From Candidatus Fokinia cryptica (lineage in GTDB: Bacteria > Pseudomonadota > Alphaproteobacteria > Rickettsiales > Midichloriaceae): a stretch of DNA of 64,000 bases. How positions within the stretch are numbered: position 1 is the first letter of the stretch; each line of letters opens with the position of its first letter. Position numbers and translations under genes: made by a program. The stretch covers positions 145,823 through 209,822 of the forward strand of contig NZ_CP110343.1 of assembly GCF_034359305.1 (NCBI RefSeq), read 5' to 3'. Positions 42,275 to 51,927 of this stretch are shown in pieces. The notes beneath the pieces are model-generated. The model saw nothing but the letters and a program-made list of their open reading frames with translations. It made no database searches and was not told the origin of the DNA.

Positions 42275-42349
42275 TGGCTCCCCGGGTTGGATTCGAACCA
42301 ACGACCAAGCGGTTAACAGCCGCTTGCTCTGCCACTGAGCTACCGAGGA
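42275..42349 (-). tRNA. tRNA-Asn (anticodon GTT)
   Basis: Minus-strand cloverleaf: acceptor TCCTCGG/CCGGGGA (one G-U), D-arm GCTCAGTGGCAGAGC, anticodon arm AGCGG-CTGTTAA-CCGCT, T-loop TTCGAAT, discriminator G and encoded CCA. Confidence 0.97.
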
Positions 42350-42432
42350 ATTGGTAAAATGGTACATTCACCCTATATAGAGTAGTATCTGATTTTTAAA
42401 ATATGTCAATTACAAATTGGCAAATTTGCGTC

Positions 42433-43053
42433 TTAAAAACAAAAAATCTGCTCATTAAATCCCATAATATCTAATGCAGAGATTATTGGAATTGCATCGA
42501 AGCATTTTTGTGCCACTTCCATTTTTTCTTCTCTTATAAGGATCTTATTAAGTTTATCCACGAGTTTGTGCAAATATAGTACATCGTATGCTGCATACTC
42601 TTTTTGTTCTTCAGTAAGAATCTCCTCTCCCCAGTTAGAGGTTTGTTGTGTCTTAGATAGTTTTACTCCAAGTAATTCTGAGCAAAGTGATTTAAGACCA
42701 TGATAGTCAGTAAAAGTACGAGCTAATTTTGATGCTATCTTTGTGCAATATATGTTTTTCATTGATATATTGAACGATTGTTGAAGTTTTGCAACATCAA
42801 ACCTTGCGAAGTGAAAAATCTTCAAAAGTTTGTCATTTGACAGCAATTTTATGAGATTAACTGCTTCTTTATAATCGTTTTTGCTACGAAAATGCACAAG
42901 ATGCACTTCATCAGTACCAAAACATAGCTGTACCAGACACATTCTATCTCTTATCATATTAAGCCCCATTGCTTCTGTATCCAGTGCTACGGAAGTATGT
43001 TCGTTTTTAAGTAGTAGTGAAGGTATATCATTAGTATAATAGTGTATGACCAT
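42433..43053 (-). CDS. rnd: Ribonuclease D (short form)
   Basis: A DEDDy 3'-5' exoribonuclease that trims tRNA and other RNAs. I start it at the ATG giving MVIHYYTNDIPSLLL because the longer frame overlaps the divergent gshA start. The 206 residues hold the catalytic set D25 and E27 ('ALDTEAMG'), D86 ('FHFARFDVAKL') and Y153/D157 ('EYAAYDVLYLHKL'). 'CTKIASKLART' and 'GLKSLCSELLGVKLSKTQQT' are typical of alphaproteobacterial RNase D. It lacks the HRDC domains of the enterobacterial enzyme, as is usual in this group. Confidence 0.93.
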   Translation of the reverse strand: MVIHYYTNDIPSLLLKNEHTSVALDTEAMGLNMIRDRMCLVQLCFGTDEVHLVHFRSKNDYKEAVNLIKLLSNDKLLKIFHFARFDVAKLQQSFNISMKNIYCTKIASKLARTFTDYHGLKSLCSELLGVKLSKTQQTSNWGEEILTEEQKEYAAYDVLYLHKLVDKLNKILIREEKMEVAQKCFDAIPIISALDIMGFNEQIFCF

Positions 43054-43120
43054 ATAAAGAGATTGACTAAAAAGGTATCTGTTAGGAAGATTATCATCCT
43101 TGTTTAGATTATAAAAAATC

Positions 43121-44359
43121 GTGAAAGAGTACAGTAAAATATGTGCTTTACTTTCTGAGAAGAAAGAAGTGACTTCTGAATGGTATAAGGCACGAATCGA
43201 TAGATATGTTTTCAATGATATTATTGTTCCCTTGTATTACTCAATTGATTTGAGAGAATCTTCTTACAAAAGTACTGTAGTAGATTGTAATATGTTTCCT
43301 GCAGGATTTATGCATGTTAAGCATAACGAAAGAATTGTATCGCTGTTTCAGAAGTATATCTCAGAATATATCCATAAATTTCGCAAAAAAATATCATCGA
43401 TATATCTTGTACCAGAGAATTTTACTCGCAACCCGTTTTATATACAGAATATAGTAAAGTTATCAAAAATCCTGCAGGAAGTTGCTTTCAATTCTGGAAT
43501 AGAATTTTCTCTATTATTGGATTCTGATGATGAATCATCATTTATTGAGTTAAAAAATGCAATTATTCACTTTCAATCACTTCCATTTTTGCCATATAAC
43601 GCAACTGTAAATGATGATTCTATAATTATTTTAAATAAAGATTTAACGAATGGAATATCTACAGTTTTGTCATCCGTGAATAATGTTTTACCTAGTCCTT
43701 TGTATGGATGGTATCGTAGGAGTAAATATAACTTTTTCCAGAAATATGAAGAGCTTGCTACGGAAATTTCAAAAATTTTGCATTGTGATCATTGGTTTTT
43801 TTGCTCCATAACATCTTATATCTCTATGAATGGAGATAGTTGGCAGATGGAAAATGAGCTCTTAGCGAAGGAAGTGGATTCACTCGTAAAAAAAATAAAA
43901 GAAAAGTATGAATTGTATGGCATTAAAGATATCCCTAAGGTATTTGTAAAATCTGATAATGGCACGTTTGGTAGAGCGAATATTGCGGTATTCTCTGGTG
44001 ATGATATAAGAAAACTTAATAAAAAGAATAGAGATGAACTTTACAGAAAGGGTGTGAAAAATAACTTTGTGATACAAGAGTGTATCTACAGTGCTTTGTG
44101 TTATGAAGATGAAATGCTATTTATTTCATCATCAATACAAAAGCATATTTCTTGCGAGCGTATGCTGTACGTTGTAGGAGGTCAACATTGTTCAACTTTA
44201 CTGAGGATGCATACGCAAAAAGGGAATGGCGATAATTTAAACGCTCCCGGAATGTTCGTCTCAAATGTAGAGCATGCACTCTATAATAATCCTTTAGAAA
44301 ATCTTATAATGCGTCTTACTACTCTAGCCACTATGGAAGAGTTGTATTGTCTGTGTTAA
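43121..44359 (+). CDS. gshA: Glutamate-cysteine ligase, Acidithiobacillus-type
   Basis: Makes gamma-glutamylcysteine, the first step to glutathione. The 412-residue protein (GTG start) belongs to the compact family distinct from E. coli GshA. It has 'YYSIDLRESSYKSTVVDCNM' with 'FPAGF' (conserved S-x-D-x-R ... D-x-N-x-F-P-A-G-F), 'KVFVKSDNGTFGRANIAVFS' (ATP-grasp-like) and 'NAPGMFVSNVEHAL' near the C-terminus. It is divergent from rnd and followed by an ATP-synthase b'-type gene 33 bases on. Confidence 0.9.
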   Translation: MKEYSKICALLSEKKEVTSEWYKARIDRYVFNDIIVPLYYSIDLRESSYKSTVVDCNMFPAGFMHVKHNERIVSLFQKYISEYIHKFRKKISSIYLVPENFTRNPFYIQNIVKLSKILQEVAFNSGIEFSLLLDSDDESSFIELKNAIIHFQSLPFLPYNATVNDDSIIILNKDLTNGISTVLSSVNNVLPSPLYGWYRRSKYNFFQKYEELATEISKILHCDHWFFCSITSYISMNGDSWQMENELLAKEVDSLVKKIKEKYELYGIKDIPKVFVKSDNGTFGRANIAVFSGDDIRKLNKKNRDELYRKGVKNNFVIQECIYSALCYEDEMLFISSSIQKHISCERMLYVVGGQHCSTLLRMHTQKGNGDNLNAPGMFVSNVEHALYNNPLENLIMRLTTLATMEELYCLC

Positions 44360-44392
44360 ACTTCGTAGTGTGGAAAAATTTAGTTTACAAGA

Positions 44393-44836
44393 ATGATATT
44401 AGTACCGTTGAACTATTGGTTTTCGAATCTAATTTGGTTGTGTGTTTCTTTTGGTCTTTTGTTTTTATTTTGTCATTTTTTGTTTGTTCCGAAATTAATG
44501 TATAGGAAGCAACAAAGAGTAGATGTACTGAAATCTAATGTTGCTTTAATAAGTAAAGTTGAAAAAGAGATAGAGCTTATACAAGTTCAGGTGGAGCAAG
44601 AATTACATGCTACCTCTCAGAGATGTAGGGATATAAATGCTAATGCTATTACGAAAGCAAGAAACATAGTAGAATCTGCTCGATCTAAATTTAAACAGCA
44701 GTATAGAGAGTATTACGTTAAAATGAATTCAGAATTAATGGTAGATAGTGTGGATTTACAAGAGTTAGTTGATGAGTTAGTAGGAGACGTACACTCAAAA
44801 ATTATAGAAGAATATCGTCTTAAGTCACATCTCTAG
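44393..44836 (+). CDS. F0F1 ATP synthase subunit b' (second b-type stalk)
   Basis: Alphaproteobacterial ATP synthases use a b/b' heterodimer as peripheral stalk. The 147-residue protein has one N-terminal membrane helix (about 11-33, 'LIWLCVSFGLLFLFCHFLFV' followed by P-K) and then a long alpha-helical coil with 'ANAITKARNIVESARSKFKQ'. The short N-terminus and 'FVPKLMYRK' after the helix are b'-like. Its last 12 bases overlap the convergent secD. The partner b gene is near 14.5 kb, so the usual atpB-E-F'-F cluster is split. Confidence 0.75.
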   Translation: MILVPLNYWFSNLIWLCVSFGLLFLFCHFLFVPKLMYRKQQRVDVLKSNVALISKVEKEIELIQVQVEQELHATSQRCRDINANAITKARNIVESARSKFKQQYREYYVKMNSELMVDSVDLQELVDELVGDVHSKIIEEYRLKSHL

Positions 44837-46417
44837 TTTTTTAGCTTTAAAATTACTGCACCATATTGCAGCGCAGAAATATGTAGTGCCAACAGCTGTA
44901 AAGACTGATGATAATATTCCTACGATAATGGTGACAGCAAATCCTCTCAGTGCGCTCATTCCAAATATGTACAAAGCTAGAGCGGCAATGATTGTTGTAA
45001 TATTTGCATCAAGTATAGTTCTCATTACCTGAGAATAAGATTTCTTCATTGTGGCGATGATGTGCTTTTTGGAGATATTACCTTCTTCTATTCTGATATG
45101 GCGTAATTCTTCTTTTATTTTCTCAAAGATCAAAATGTTTGCATCAACTGCCATTCCTAAAGTTAGTACGATTCCAGCAATTCCTGGTAACGTAAGTGTA
45201 GCATTCATAAGAGATACGATGCCGATTATGATGATAAGGTTTAATAGCAAGCTTATGTTAGTGAAAACTCCCCATATTCTATAAAAGATCAGCATAAAAG
45301 TTATAATGCATAGCAAAGCTATTACAGTTGCAATACTGCCAGAATGTACGGATGATTCACCTAATGTAGGACCTATCACTTTTTCTTCCACTATTGTCAA
45401 TGCTACTGGGAGACTTCCCGAGCGTAACATAGAAGCGAGTTCACTTGCACTTTCTAATGAAAATGAACCTGATATTATACCACTCCCTCCACGTATAGGT
45501 TCTCTTATTGACGGAGCACTAATAATTTTATTATCGATAATAATTCCTAAATATTTTCCTACATTTTTAGAGGTATATGTGCCAAATTTTTTAGCTCCTT
45601 CTGCATTAAGAGAGAATGATACGACATATTCACCAATGTGATTTAATGCCCTAGCATCTACTATCATAGAGCCATCTATTATAGAACGCTTATAAACATA
45701 TAATTTTTGGGATTTTTGTTCTGGATTAGTATGTAAAAGAGGTAGTGCTTCCATAGAAGTACTATATGCTTTTTGTTTATCAGGTAAAACGATTTCTTTT
45801 AATTCGAGTTTAGCAGTTGTACCGAGTAATCTCTTAATACTCTGTATATCATAAATTCCCGGTATGTTTAGTAATATTTTATTTTCCTGAAATTTTATTA
45901 CCTCTATTTCTTTTGTGCCGGATTCATCTACTCTTTTTTTTATGATTTCTATAACTCTCTCTATTAATGATGTAGTGATTATTTGATCATGCTTCTCTGT
46001 AAGAGCTACATTAATATTATTTTCTTCTTTTGTTACGGCTACACATTGTGAGCACGTAGTTTTTTCAAGAGCCGAAATTAATTCTTCTAATTCTTTATTG
46101 TTTAATTTAGCACCTGCGATTTGCAATATGTTGTCTCGTATATCAATGCCAGAGTAACGTATATTACTTTTATGCAAAAAAGATTCAATATCCGGACTTT
46201 TAGATTCGAGAGTAGCTTTTATATACGATTTGATATCAAGTTCCGTTATAATAGAAATACCTCCCTTTAAATCTAATCCCATTGTTATTGGCGTAGTGAT
46301 AAAGTGCTGTCTATTATATTCGATACCTTTAGCGTTTAAAAATGTAGGAGTTGCACAGTATGCGAAGAAAAAACATATAAAACAGTAAAGTATTAATAGT
46401 CCTTTAGAATAATTCAT
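44825..46417 (-). CDS. secD: Protein translocase subunit SecD
   Basis: SecD with SecF uses the proton gradient to pull preproteins through SecYEG. The 530-residue protein has the N-terminal 'PITMGLDLKGGISIITELDI' (with the L-D-L-x-G-G core), a large periplasmic P1 region, 'SASELASMLRSGSLPVALTI', 'VIGPTLGESSVHSGSIATVI' and the helical 'GMAVDANILIFEKIKEELR' near the C-terminus. secF is not downstream; ispE precedes it by 9 bases. yajC is also absent. Confidence 0.96.
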   Translation of the reverse strand: MNYSKGLLILYCFICFFFAYCATPTFLNAKGIEYNRQHFITTPITMGLDLKGGISIITELDIKSYIKATLESKSPDIESFLHKSNIRYSGIDIRDNILQIAGAKLNNKELEELISALEKTTCSQCVAVTKEENNINVALTEKHDQIITTSLIERVIEIIKKRVDESGTKEIEVIKFQENKILLNIPGIYDIQSIKRLLGTTAKLELKEIVLPDKQKAYSTSMEALPLLHTNPEQKSQKLYVYKRSIIDGSMIVDARALNHIGEYVVSFSLNAEGAKKFGTYTSKNVGKYLGIIIDNKIISAPSIREPIRGGSGIISGSFSLESASELASMLRSGSLPVALTIVEEKVIGPTLGESSVHSGSIATVIALLCIITFMLIFYRIWGVFTNISLLLNLIIIIGIVSLMNATLTLPGIAGIVLTLGMAVDANILIFEKIKEELRHIRIEEGNISKKHIIATMKKSYSQVMRTILDANITTIIAALALYIFGMSALRGFAVTIIVGILSSVFTAVGTTYFCAAIWCSNFKAKKLEM

Positions 46418-46426
46418 TTTTACAGA

Positions 46427-47353
46427 TCAAAAATTCACTTTAGATACATATATCGACCAATTATCTTTAGTATTCTGCAATTTTTTTGCATTCAACAAGG
46501 CTTCTCTTTTATTCTTAAACAATCCGAAGCATGCAGAACCACTACCGGTCATACTGTAATATATAGCTGAAGTTGAAGCAATTATCCTTAATATATACGA
46601 TATTTCAGGATATAAAAGAATTGCTGTGTTCTCAAGATCGTTGCCAATATTAAATATAAGATCCCTTCTTAACTCCGGTATACTACTCATATCAAGAATT
46701 TTTTCATTATGTATTTTTTCTGTTTTTGTTAGTGAGAAATTATGATATACGTAGCTCGTGTTACAGCTAAAATTTGGAAAAACTATAACAGCATAATAGT
46801 GGTAATACGGTCTAAGTTTAAGTAATCGTTCTCCTTTATGAGTTCCTAATGCACATTGATAATTATGTGTGAAAAAGGCTACATCTACTCCTATCTTATT
46901 ACTGATCGATACTATATCTTCAATGCTTAGATTTTTCAGATGATAGTATAGGAAACGCATTATTGTTCCTACGTTTGAAGAACCTCCACCCATACCTGAG
47001 CCGATAGGGATCTTTTTATTGATCTTAATTTTCATTCTAGATATTTGCTCGATTGAGTGATGTCGTATTCCATATCGTATTTTTAGTAATTTCAATATTT
47101 CCATCACTCCATCTAGTACAAGATTGTGCTGTATCGTGTCTATGCTTTGTCCAGTATTTGAAACCATACTAATGCTAGAAGAAGAAAATTCATTTTGTGT
47201 TTTGTCGAATGTTATGGTTATCGTATCATGCAGGTTAATTTTTGTGAGTATTGTGCATACTTCGTGATATTCATCTGGTAATATGTCATGAATCTTGAGG
47301 AAAAGATTCAATTTTGCATATGATTTTACTATATATTCTTTTGTTATATCCAT
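46427..47353 (-). CDS. ispE: 4-diphosphocytidyl-2-C-methyl-D-erythritol kinase
   Basis: IspE is the GHMP kinase of the MEP isoprenoid pathway, between the two activities of IspDF. The 308-residue protein (ATG giving MDITKEYIVKSYAKLNLFL; the longer frame runs into the divergent gene) has 'SYAKLNLFLKI', the GHMP motif 'PIGSGMGGGSSNVGTIMRF' and C-terminal 'YSMTGSGSACFGLF'. 'DVAFFTHNYQCALGTHKGER' fits the active-site loop. It heads an ispE-secD pair. Confidence 0.95.
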   Translation of the reverse strand: MDITKEYIVKSYAKLNLFLKIHDILPDEYHEVCTILTKINLHDTITITFDKTQNEFSSSSISMVSNTGQSIDTIQHNLVLDGVMEILKLLKIRYGIRHHSIEQISRMKIKINKKIPIGSGMGGGSSNVGTIMRFLYYHLKNLSIEDIVSISNKIGVDVAFFTHNYQCALGTHKGERLLKLRPYYHYYAVIVFPNFSCNTSYVYHNFSLTKTEKIHNEKILDMSSIPELRRDLIFNIGNDLENTAILLYPEISYILRIIASTSAIYYSMTGSGSACFGLFKNKREALLNAKKLQNTKDNWSIYVSKVNF

Positions 47354-47365
47354 TGTTAATATCTG

Positions 47366-48565
47366 ATGCTTAATAAGTATGATGTAGCAATTGTCGGGGG
47401 AGGCATTACTGGTATGGTATTGGCTCATACATTAGCCCGTCACGATATGCGTGTGATTTTTGTGATTGATAGTACAGATCTTACTTTGCAGCAAGCACAA
47501 TCAGAACAGGAGAAGCAAAATGATAGAGCATTTGCTCTTTCTCATAATACGATATCATTCCTTCTAAGATGTGGACTTTTAGATGAATGCGATATAAATG
47601 AAGAAAAGCGAATTGATGATATACTAGTGATAGATGAAAGTGGAAAAGAATTAGTATCAATATCGAAAGCTGATAATGCAAATAATAGCATAGGATGTAT
47701 GTTCTCAGAGCTAAAGCTCAGAGCAACAATTGCAAATAAGTTGAAGACAGTTCTACATAATATAGAGCTATTATTTGTTACTTCTATTGATGAACTCTAC
47801 GTTGATGAAGAAATAGTATTTATGAGTTGTGTCTCTAATGGACAAAAAATTGAGTTCAAGGCTAAACTTTTAGTTGCTGCTGACGGTAAAGATTCATTTG
47901 TTAGAAAACATTTTAATATTCCTTCATATGAAAGAAGTTACGAGCAAGTAGCTATGTGCTTCAATATACGTCATCCATATAATATTAAAAATATGGCAGT
48001 GGAGAAGTTTAGTACTCACTCTACTATTGCGCTATTGCCGTATAATTCTCCATATGAATCATCAGTAGTATGGATATTAAAAAATCAGAATGCAGAGAAA
48101 CTTAATGCAATGTCGAATGATGAGTTGGAGAAAATACTAACTCTTGAGTTATATGATTTATGTGGAAGTGTAGAGATAATTTCAAATATACAATCGTATA
48201 AATTAGTAGAGAAAAAGATAAGAAAATTATATCACACTAGAACTGCTTTTATAGGGGATGCAGGTCATGTGATACATCCTTTAGTAGGGCTTGGTCTTAA
48301 TCTTGGATTGCACGATGTAATAAGTTTGGTTCAGTTGATATTGAGATATAATACAGCACAGATTGATATTGGCTCGATGACTTTGTTAGAACAGTATCAT
48401 TGCGAGAGAAGATTGCAGGTTAATTCAGTATCATTTATGACGAATGCCATGCACTACATGGGAGTACAAAGTAATAGCAAATTTGTACGTAATATGATTA
48501 AAATAGGGATGAATGCATTCAATTATATTGATCCCTTAAAAAGGAAAATTATTCAAAGTATATAG
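47366..48565 (+). CDS. UbiH/UbiF/COQ6-family FAD monooxygenase
   Basis: Hydroxylates the ring in ubiquinone synthesis. The 399-residue protein begins 'YDVAIVGGGITGMVLAHTLA' (FAD dinucleotide fold, G-G-G-I-T-G at 11-16). It has 'DRAFALSHNTISFLLRCGLL' and 'LLVAADGKDSFVRKHFNI' (D-G motif), and 'FIGDAGHVIHPLVGLGLNLG' near 300. The usual P-L-A-G-Q-G-L-N is P-L-V-G-L-G-L-N. Which ring position it uses cannot be told. It diverges from ispE. Confidence 0.9.
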   Translation: MLNKYDVAIVGGGITGMVLAHTLARHDMRVIFVIDSTDLTLQQAQSEQEKQNDRAFALSHNTISFLLRCGLLDECDINEEKRIDDILVIDESGKELVSISKADNANNSIGCMFSELKLRATIANKLKTVLHNIELLFVTSIDELYVDEEIVFMSCVSNGQKIEFKAKLLVAADGKDSFVRKHFNIPSYERSYEQVAMCFNIRHPYNIKNMAVEKFSTHSTIALLPYNSPYESSVVWILKNQNAEKLNAMSNDELEKILTLELYDLCGSVEIISNIQSYKLVEKKIRKLYHTRTAFIGDAGHVIHPLVGLGLNLGLHDVISLVQLILRYNTAQIDIGSMTLLEQYHCERRLQVNSVSFMTNAMHYMGVQSNSKFVRNMIKIGMNAFNYIDPLKRKIIQSI

Positions 48566-48584
48566 TCAATTTGTAATTCAAATA

Positions 48585-49340
48585 ATGAAACATAATAAAT
48601 TTGTAGATTCTATATTAAAACCACTATTAATAGCTCTTCTACTATCTTCTATTATAAGAAATTTTATATTTGAGAATTTCGAGATACCAAGTTCTTCTAT
48701 GGTACCTTCTCTATTGGTAGGTGATGTCGTTTTGGTGAATAAATTTTCTTATGGATATGGCAATTATTCAAGTTGGATTAATCCGCAGTTACATCACAGG
48801 ATATTTGCTAAGAAACCTCGTATTGGGGATGTGATAGTATTTCACTGTGGTTTAGTAAATGCTCCTACATGTATAAAAAGACTGATAGCAATGGAAGGAG
48901 ATGTAGTGCGAGTACATGGTGTTAATGTATATGTAAATGATGTCATTGTGGGAAAGACTAAAATTGCTGACGGAATTGAAGATTGCGAAACAGGGAAATT
49001 ATGTAAGTATGTGGAATATAGTGAAAAATTACCAAATGAAAAAGAGTATAATGTGCGCTATAGAGAGGTGATGTATATCCGTGAGAAAGAAGAATTCTCT
49101 ATTCCAATTAATATGATACGTGCGGAAGGAACTTATGTTGTACCGCGGGGAAAATACTTTTTTATGGGAGATAATAGAGATAATTCTAACGATAGTAGGA
49201 ATGTTAGCGGCTTAGGGATGGTAGATGAATTAAATCTTATTGGTAGAGCAGAGTACGTTATATGGAATACTGATAGGATAATAAAAGCTATATCAAGTAT
49301 GAGTATTGTAAAAATAAAAGAAATTTTTAGATCATTATAA
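48585..49340 (+). CDS. lepB: Signal peptidase I
   Basis: LepB cuts signal peptides from exported proteins. The 251-residue membrane protein has one N-terminal helix, then 'FEIPSSSMVPSLLVGDVVLV' with nucleophile S38, and 'CIKRLIAMEGDVVRVHGVNV' with general base K98. 'FFMGDNRDNSNDSRNV' is box E. The expected signal peptides in this window (surface proteins, binding protein) would be its substrates. It follows the UbiH-like gene by 19 bases. Confidence 0.97.
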   Translation: MKHNKFVDSILKPLLIALLLSSIIRNFIFENFEIPSSSMVPSLLVGDVVLVNKFSYGYGNYSSWINPQLHHRIFAKKPRIGDVIVFHCGLVNAPTCIKRLIAMEGDVVRVHGVNVYVNDVIVGKTKIADGIEDCETGKLCKYVEYSEKLPNEKEYNVRYREVMYIREKEEFSIPINMIRAEGTYVVPRGKYFFMGDNRDNSNDSRNVSGLGMVDELNLIGRAEYVIWNTDRIIKAISSMSIVKIKEIFRSL

Positions 49341-49348
49341 ATGCAATA

Positions 49349-50446
49349 ATGAAGAAAGACGTACTCCTTATATGTGGTGGACAATCACCAGAGCATGAAA
49401 TTTCTATAATTTCTGCAAGAAATGTATTCAACTGTCTGAAGGATGATTTTAATGTACTTACAGTGACCATTACTCGCAATGGTATATGGTACTTGCATAC
49501 ATTATTTCCACAAATTACGTCATGTGATGCTGAAAAAGCTAGTAAAGCACAAATTTGCTATTTTATGAAAAATAATAACGGAACTCAGTTGTACACTGAG
49601 AAAGGGCAAAAATATAATATAGATGTAGTTTTTCCATTGGTGCATGGTGTGTCAGGAGAAGATGGAATGTTGCAAGGTATGTTGGAATTATATGGTATGA
49701 GATATGTTGGAAGTAACATAACAAGTTCCGTTTCTTGTATGAATAAAATTCTTACTAAGAAAATTTTATCTTACCATAACATTAATATTGTTCCTTTTTT
49801 AGAAATAAATAAACAGAATTTTATAACTTATTTTGAAGCTTCCGAGAGGTTAGGAGTAAAGGATATGGTTGTAAAGCCATGCAATAGTGGTTCTTCAATA
49901 GGAGTTTCGATTGTGCGTTCTGAAGCAGAATATGAAGTAGCGATAAAAAATGCACTGCAATATAGTGTTGATGTACTGGTAGAAGAAATGATAACAGGAA
50001 TAGAATTAGAATGTAGTATTATTGAAAAAGTAGAAAACAGTCAACGTATATTGATCAGTTCGGATGCTGGTCAGATAGTAGTGGATGATGGATTTTACTC
50101 GTACGAAGCTAAGTATTGTAATCAAAAGAATGTTGTCACAGTGATACCTGCTTCAATTACACGTGAGCAGCATGAAATGGTTGCAAATGTTGCAGAATCT
50201 GCATTTAAAGCATTGAAATGCAGAGGGTGGGCGAGGGTAGATTTTTTAATGGACAGTGGCAATCTTTACGTGAATGAAATAAATACAATACCTGGCTGCA
50301 CATCAATTAGTATGTATACGAAATTGCTAGAGCTAAAAGGTATATCGCAGAAGGAAATATTTAAGACTTTAGTAGAACTAACATTAGATGAGGACGTAAA
50401 ACTCGCATATTCGTATTATTCAGAAAGTGAGATTACATGCAAGTAA
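49349..50446 (+). CDS. ddl: D-alanine-D-alanine ligase
   Basis: Ddl makes the D-Ala-D-Ala end of the peptidoglycan stem peptide. The 365-residue ATP-grasp protein has 'LLICGGQSPEHEISIISARN' (N-terminal signature), 'FPLVHGVSGEDGMLQGMLEL', 'YVGSNITSSVSCMNKILTKK', 'VVKPCNSGSSIGVS', 'ARVDFLMDSGNLYVNEINTI' and 'PGCTSISMYTKL'. It starts 8 bases after lepB. Together with murD it indicates that this organism keeps peptidoglycan synthesis. Confidence 0.96.
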   Translation: MKKDVLLICGGQSPEHEISIISARNVFNCLKDDFNVLTVTITRNGIWYLHTLFPQITSCDAEKASKAQICYFMKNNNGTQLYTEKGQKYNIDVVFPLVHGVSGEDGMLQGMLELYGMRYVGSNITSSVSCMNKILTKKILSYHNINIVPFLEINKQNFITYFEASERLGVKDMVVKPCNSGSSIGVSIVRSEAEYEVAIKNALQYSVDVLVEEMITGIELECSIIEKVENSQRILISSDAGQIVVDDGFYSYEAKYCNQKNVVTVIPASITREQHEMVANVAESAFKALKCRGWARVDFLMDSGNLYVNEINTIPGCTSISMYTKLLELKGISQKEIFKTLVELTLDEDVKLAYSYYSESEITCK

Positions 50447-50593
50447 GTTTATGTATAATCTGAGAATGAATTTCCATATATTACGAGAATAAAAATTGCA
50501 TTTTATAGTGAGGCAAATTTAGAAAATTTTGACCTAAAATTATATAAGGTTGGAATGATAAATTAAATAATTTTTCCTGGAGCAATACGCTTT

Positions 50594-51883
50594 TTATCGC
50601 CTTATAACAGCTCGTCCTTTTTTTATAAGATTGCTATATTGCATCGTGATAAGGTAATTCTGTATATATTGAAAAAGCTCGATGGAAACGTTTACGACTA
50701 TCAATAGACTGGTACCTCCTAAGTAGAATGGTAATGAGTACTTTGAACCTAGCATTTCTGGTACAATACAAACGAATGATATATAAGTTGCACCTATAAC
50801 ATTAAGCTTTATTAGGATGGATTCTATATACTTTGCTGTATGTTCACCTGGTCGTGTACCAGGTATGACTGCTCCATTCCTCTTCAAATTATTTGCAGTA
50901 TCGGTTGGATTAAAAACGACAGATGTGTAAAAGAAGCTGAAAAAGACTATAAAAATTAGATATAATGTAATATATAGTGGTTTTCCGTATCCAAAATTCT
51001 GTAAAAGCCAATTTATTATCGGGTTAGTGGAGGAGCTTAAAAGATTTATAATTGTGGAAGGGAAAATCAGCACAGAACTAGCAAAGATAGGAGCTAAAAC
51101 ACCTGAAGTATTTATTTTCAAAGGTATATGGGTAGAGTCTCCGGAGTATATTTTGTTACCGATCTGTTTTCTAGGATATGTTACTGTAATAGGTCTGTAT
51201 GCTCTTTCAAAAAATACTATTATGAAAAGAAGTAATGCGGTAAAAAACACGAAGCATAATAATGAAAATATGGAAATAGCATTTACTTTTATCATACTGA
51301 ATAGAGAGTTGATAGAAGGTATAAGTCCAGCTAAAATCCCAGAAAATATTATCATGGAGCTGCCATTTCCTATCCCGTGTTTTGTGATTTGATCACTTAG
51401 CCATATCATAAATACTGTACCACCTACCATACTTATAGTGCCGATTAATCTGAACTGAAATCCAGTTTCGACTACTATGTTTGCATTATCGATTGAAATT
51501 TGTTCTGCTCCACTGACTAATCCGTAAGCTTGAAAAAACGCTAAAATGAGAGCTAAATATTTTGTGTATGAGGCAATCTTCTTTCTGCCAGTTTCCCCTC
51601 CTTCTTTTTTCATATCACTGAGATAAGGTACTATTGCGGACAATAATTGCATTACGATAGATGCAGTGATATAAGGCATAATGTTAAGACCGAATATTGA
51701 CATTCGTGACAAAGCTCCACCAGTAAACATATTGAAAACACCTAGCAATCCCTTTGCAGAAGCATCATCTGCAACTTTTTTTAGCACTATTAGATCTATG
51801 CCAGGAATTGTGACATAAGTTCCAAATCTGTACACTAAGAGGGCCCCTAGAACGAACAGCACTCTCTTGAGTATTGGCAACAT
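50594..51883 (-). CDS. secY: Protein translocase channel SecY
   Basis: SecY is the protein-conducting channel. The 429-residue protein has about ten helices. It has 'GLNIMPYITASIVMQLLSAI' (plug/TM2 area), 'MFTGGALSRMSIFGL', 'TKHGIGNGSSMIIFSGILAG' and 'RNGAVIPGTRPGEHTAKYIE' (cytoplasmic loop), all in family order. It normally sits between rplO and adk in the spc operon; here the only upstream neighbour on its strand is nuoL (44-base gap). Confidence 0.97.
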   Translation of the reverse strand: MLPILKRVLFVLGALLVYRFGTYVTIPGIDLIVLKKVADDASAKGLLGVFNMFTGGALSRMSIFGLNIMPYITASIVMQLLSAIVPYLSDMKKEGGETGRKKIASYTKYLALILAFFQAYGLVSGAEQISIDNANIVVETGFQFRLIGTISMVGGTVFMIWLSDQITKHGIGNGSSMIIFSGILAGLIPSINSLFSMIKVNAISIFSLLCFVFFTALLLFIIVFFERAYRPITVTYPRKQIGNKIYSGDSTHIPLKINTSGVLAPIFASSVLIFPSTIINLLSSSTNPIINWLLQNFGYGKPLYITLYLIFIVFFSFFYTSVVFNPTDTANNLKRNGAVIPGTRPGEHTAKYIESILIKLNVIGATYISFVCIVPEMLGSKYSLPFYLGGTSLLIVVNVSIELFQYIQNYLITMQYSNLIKKGRAVIRR

Positions 51884-51927
51884 TTTACGTAAGAGAAAAT
51901 ATTCTATACCATGCTATAGCAAAATAA

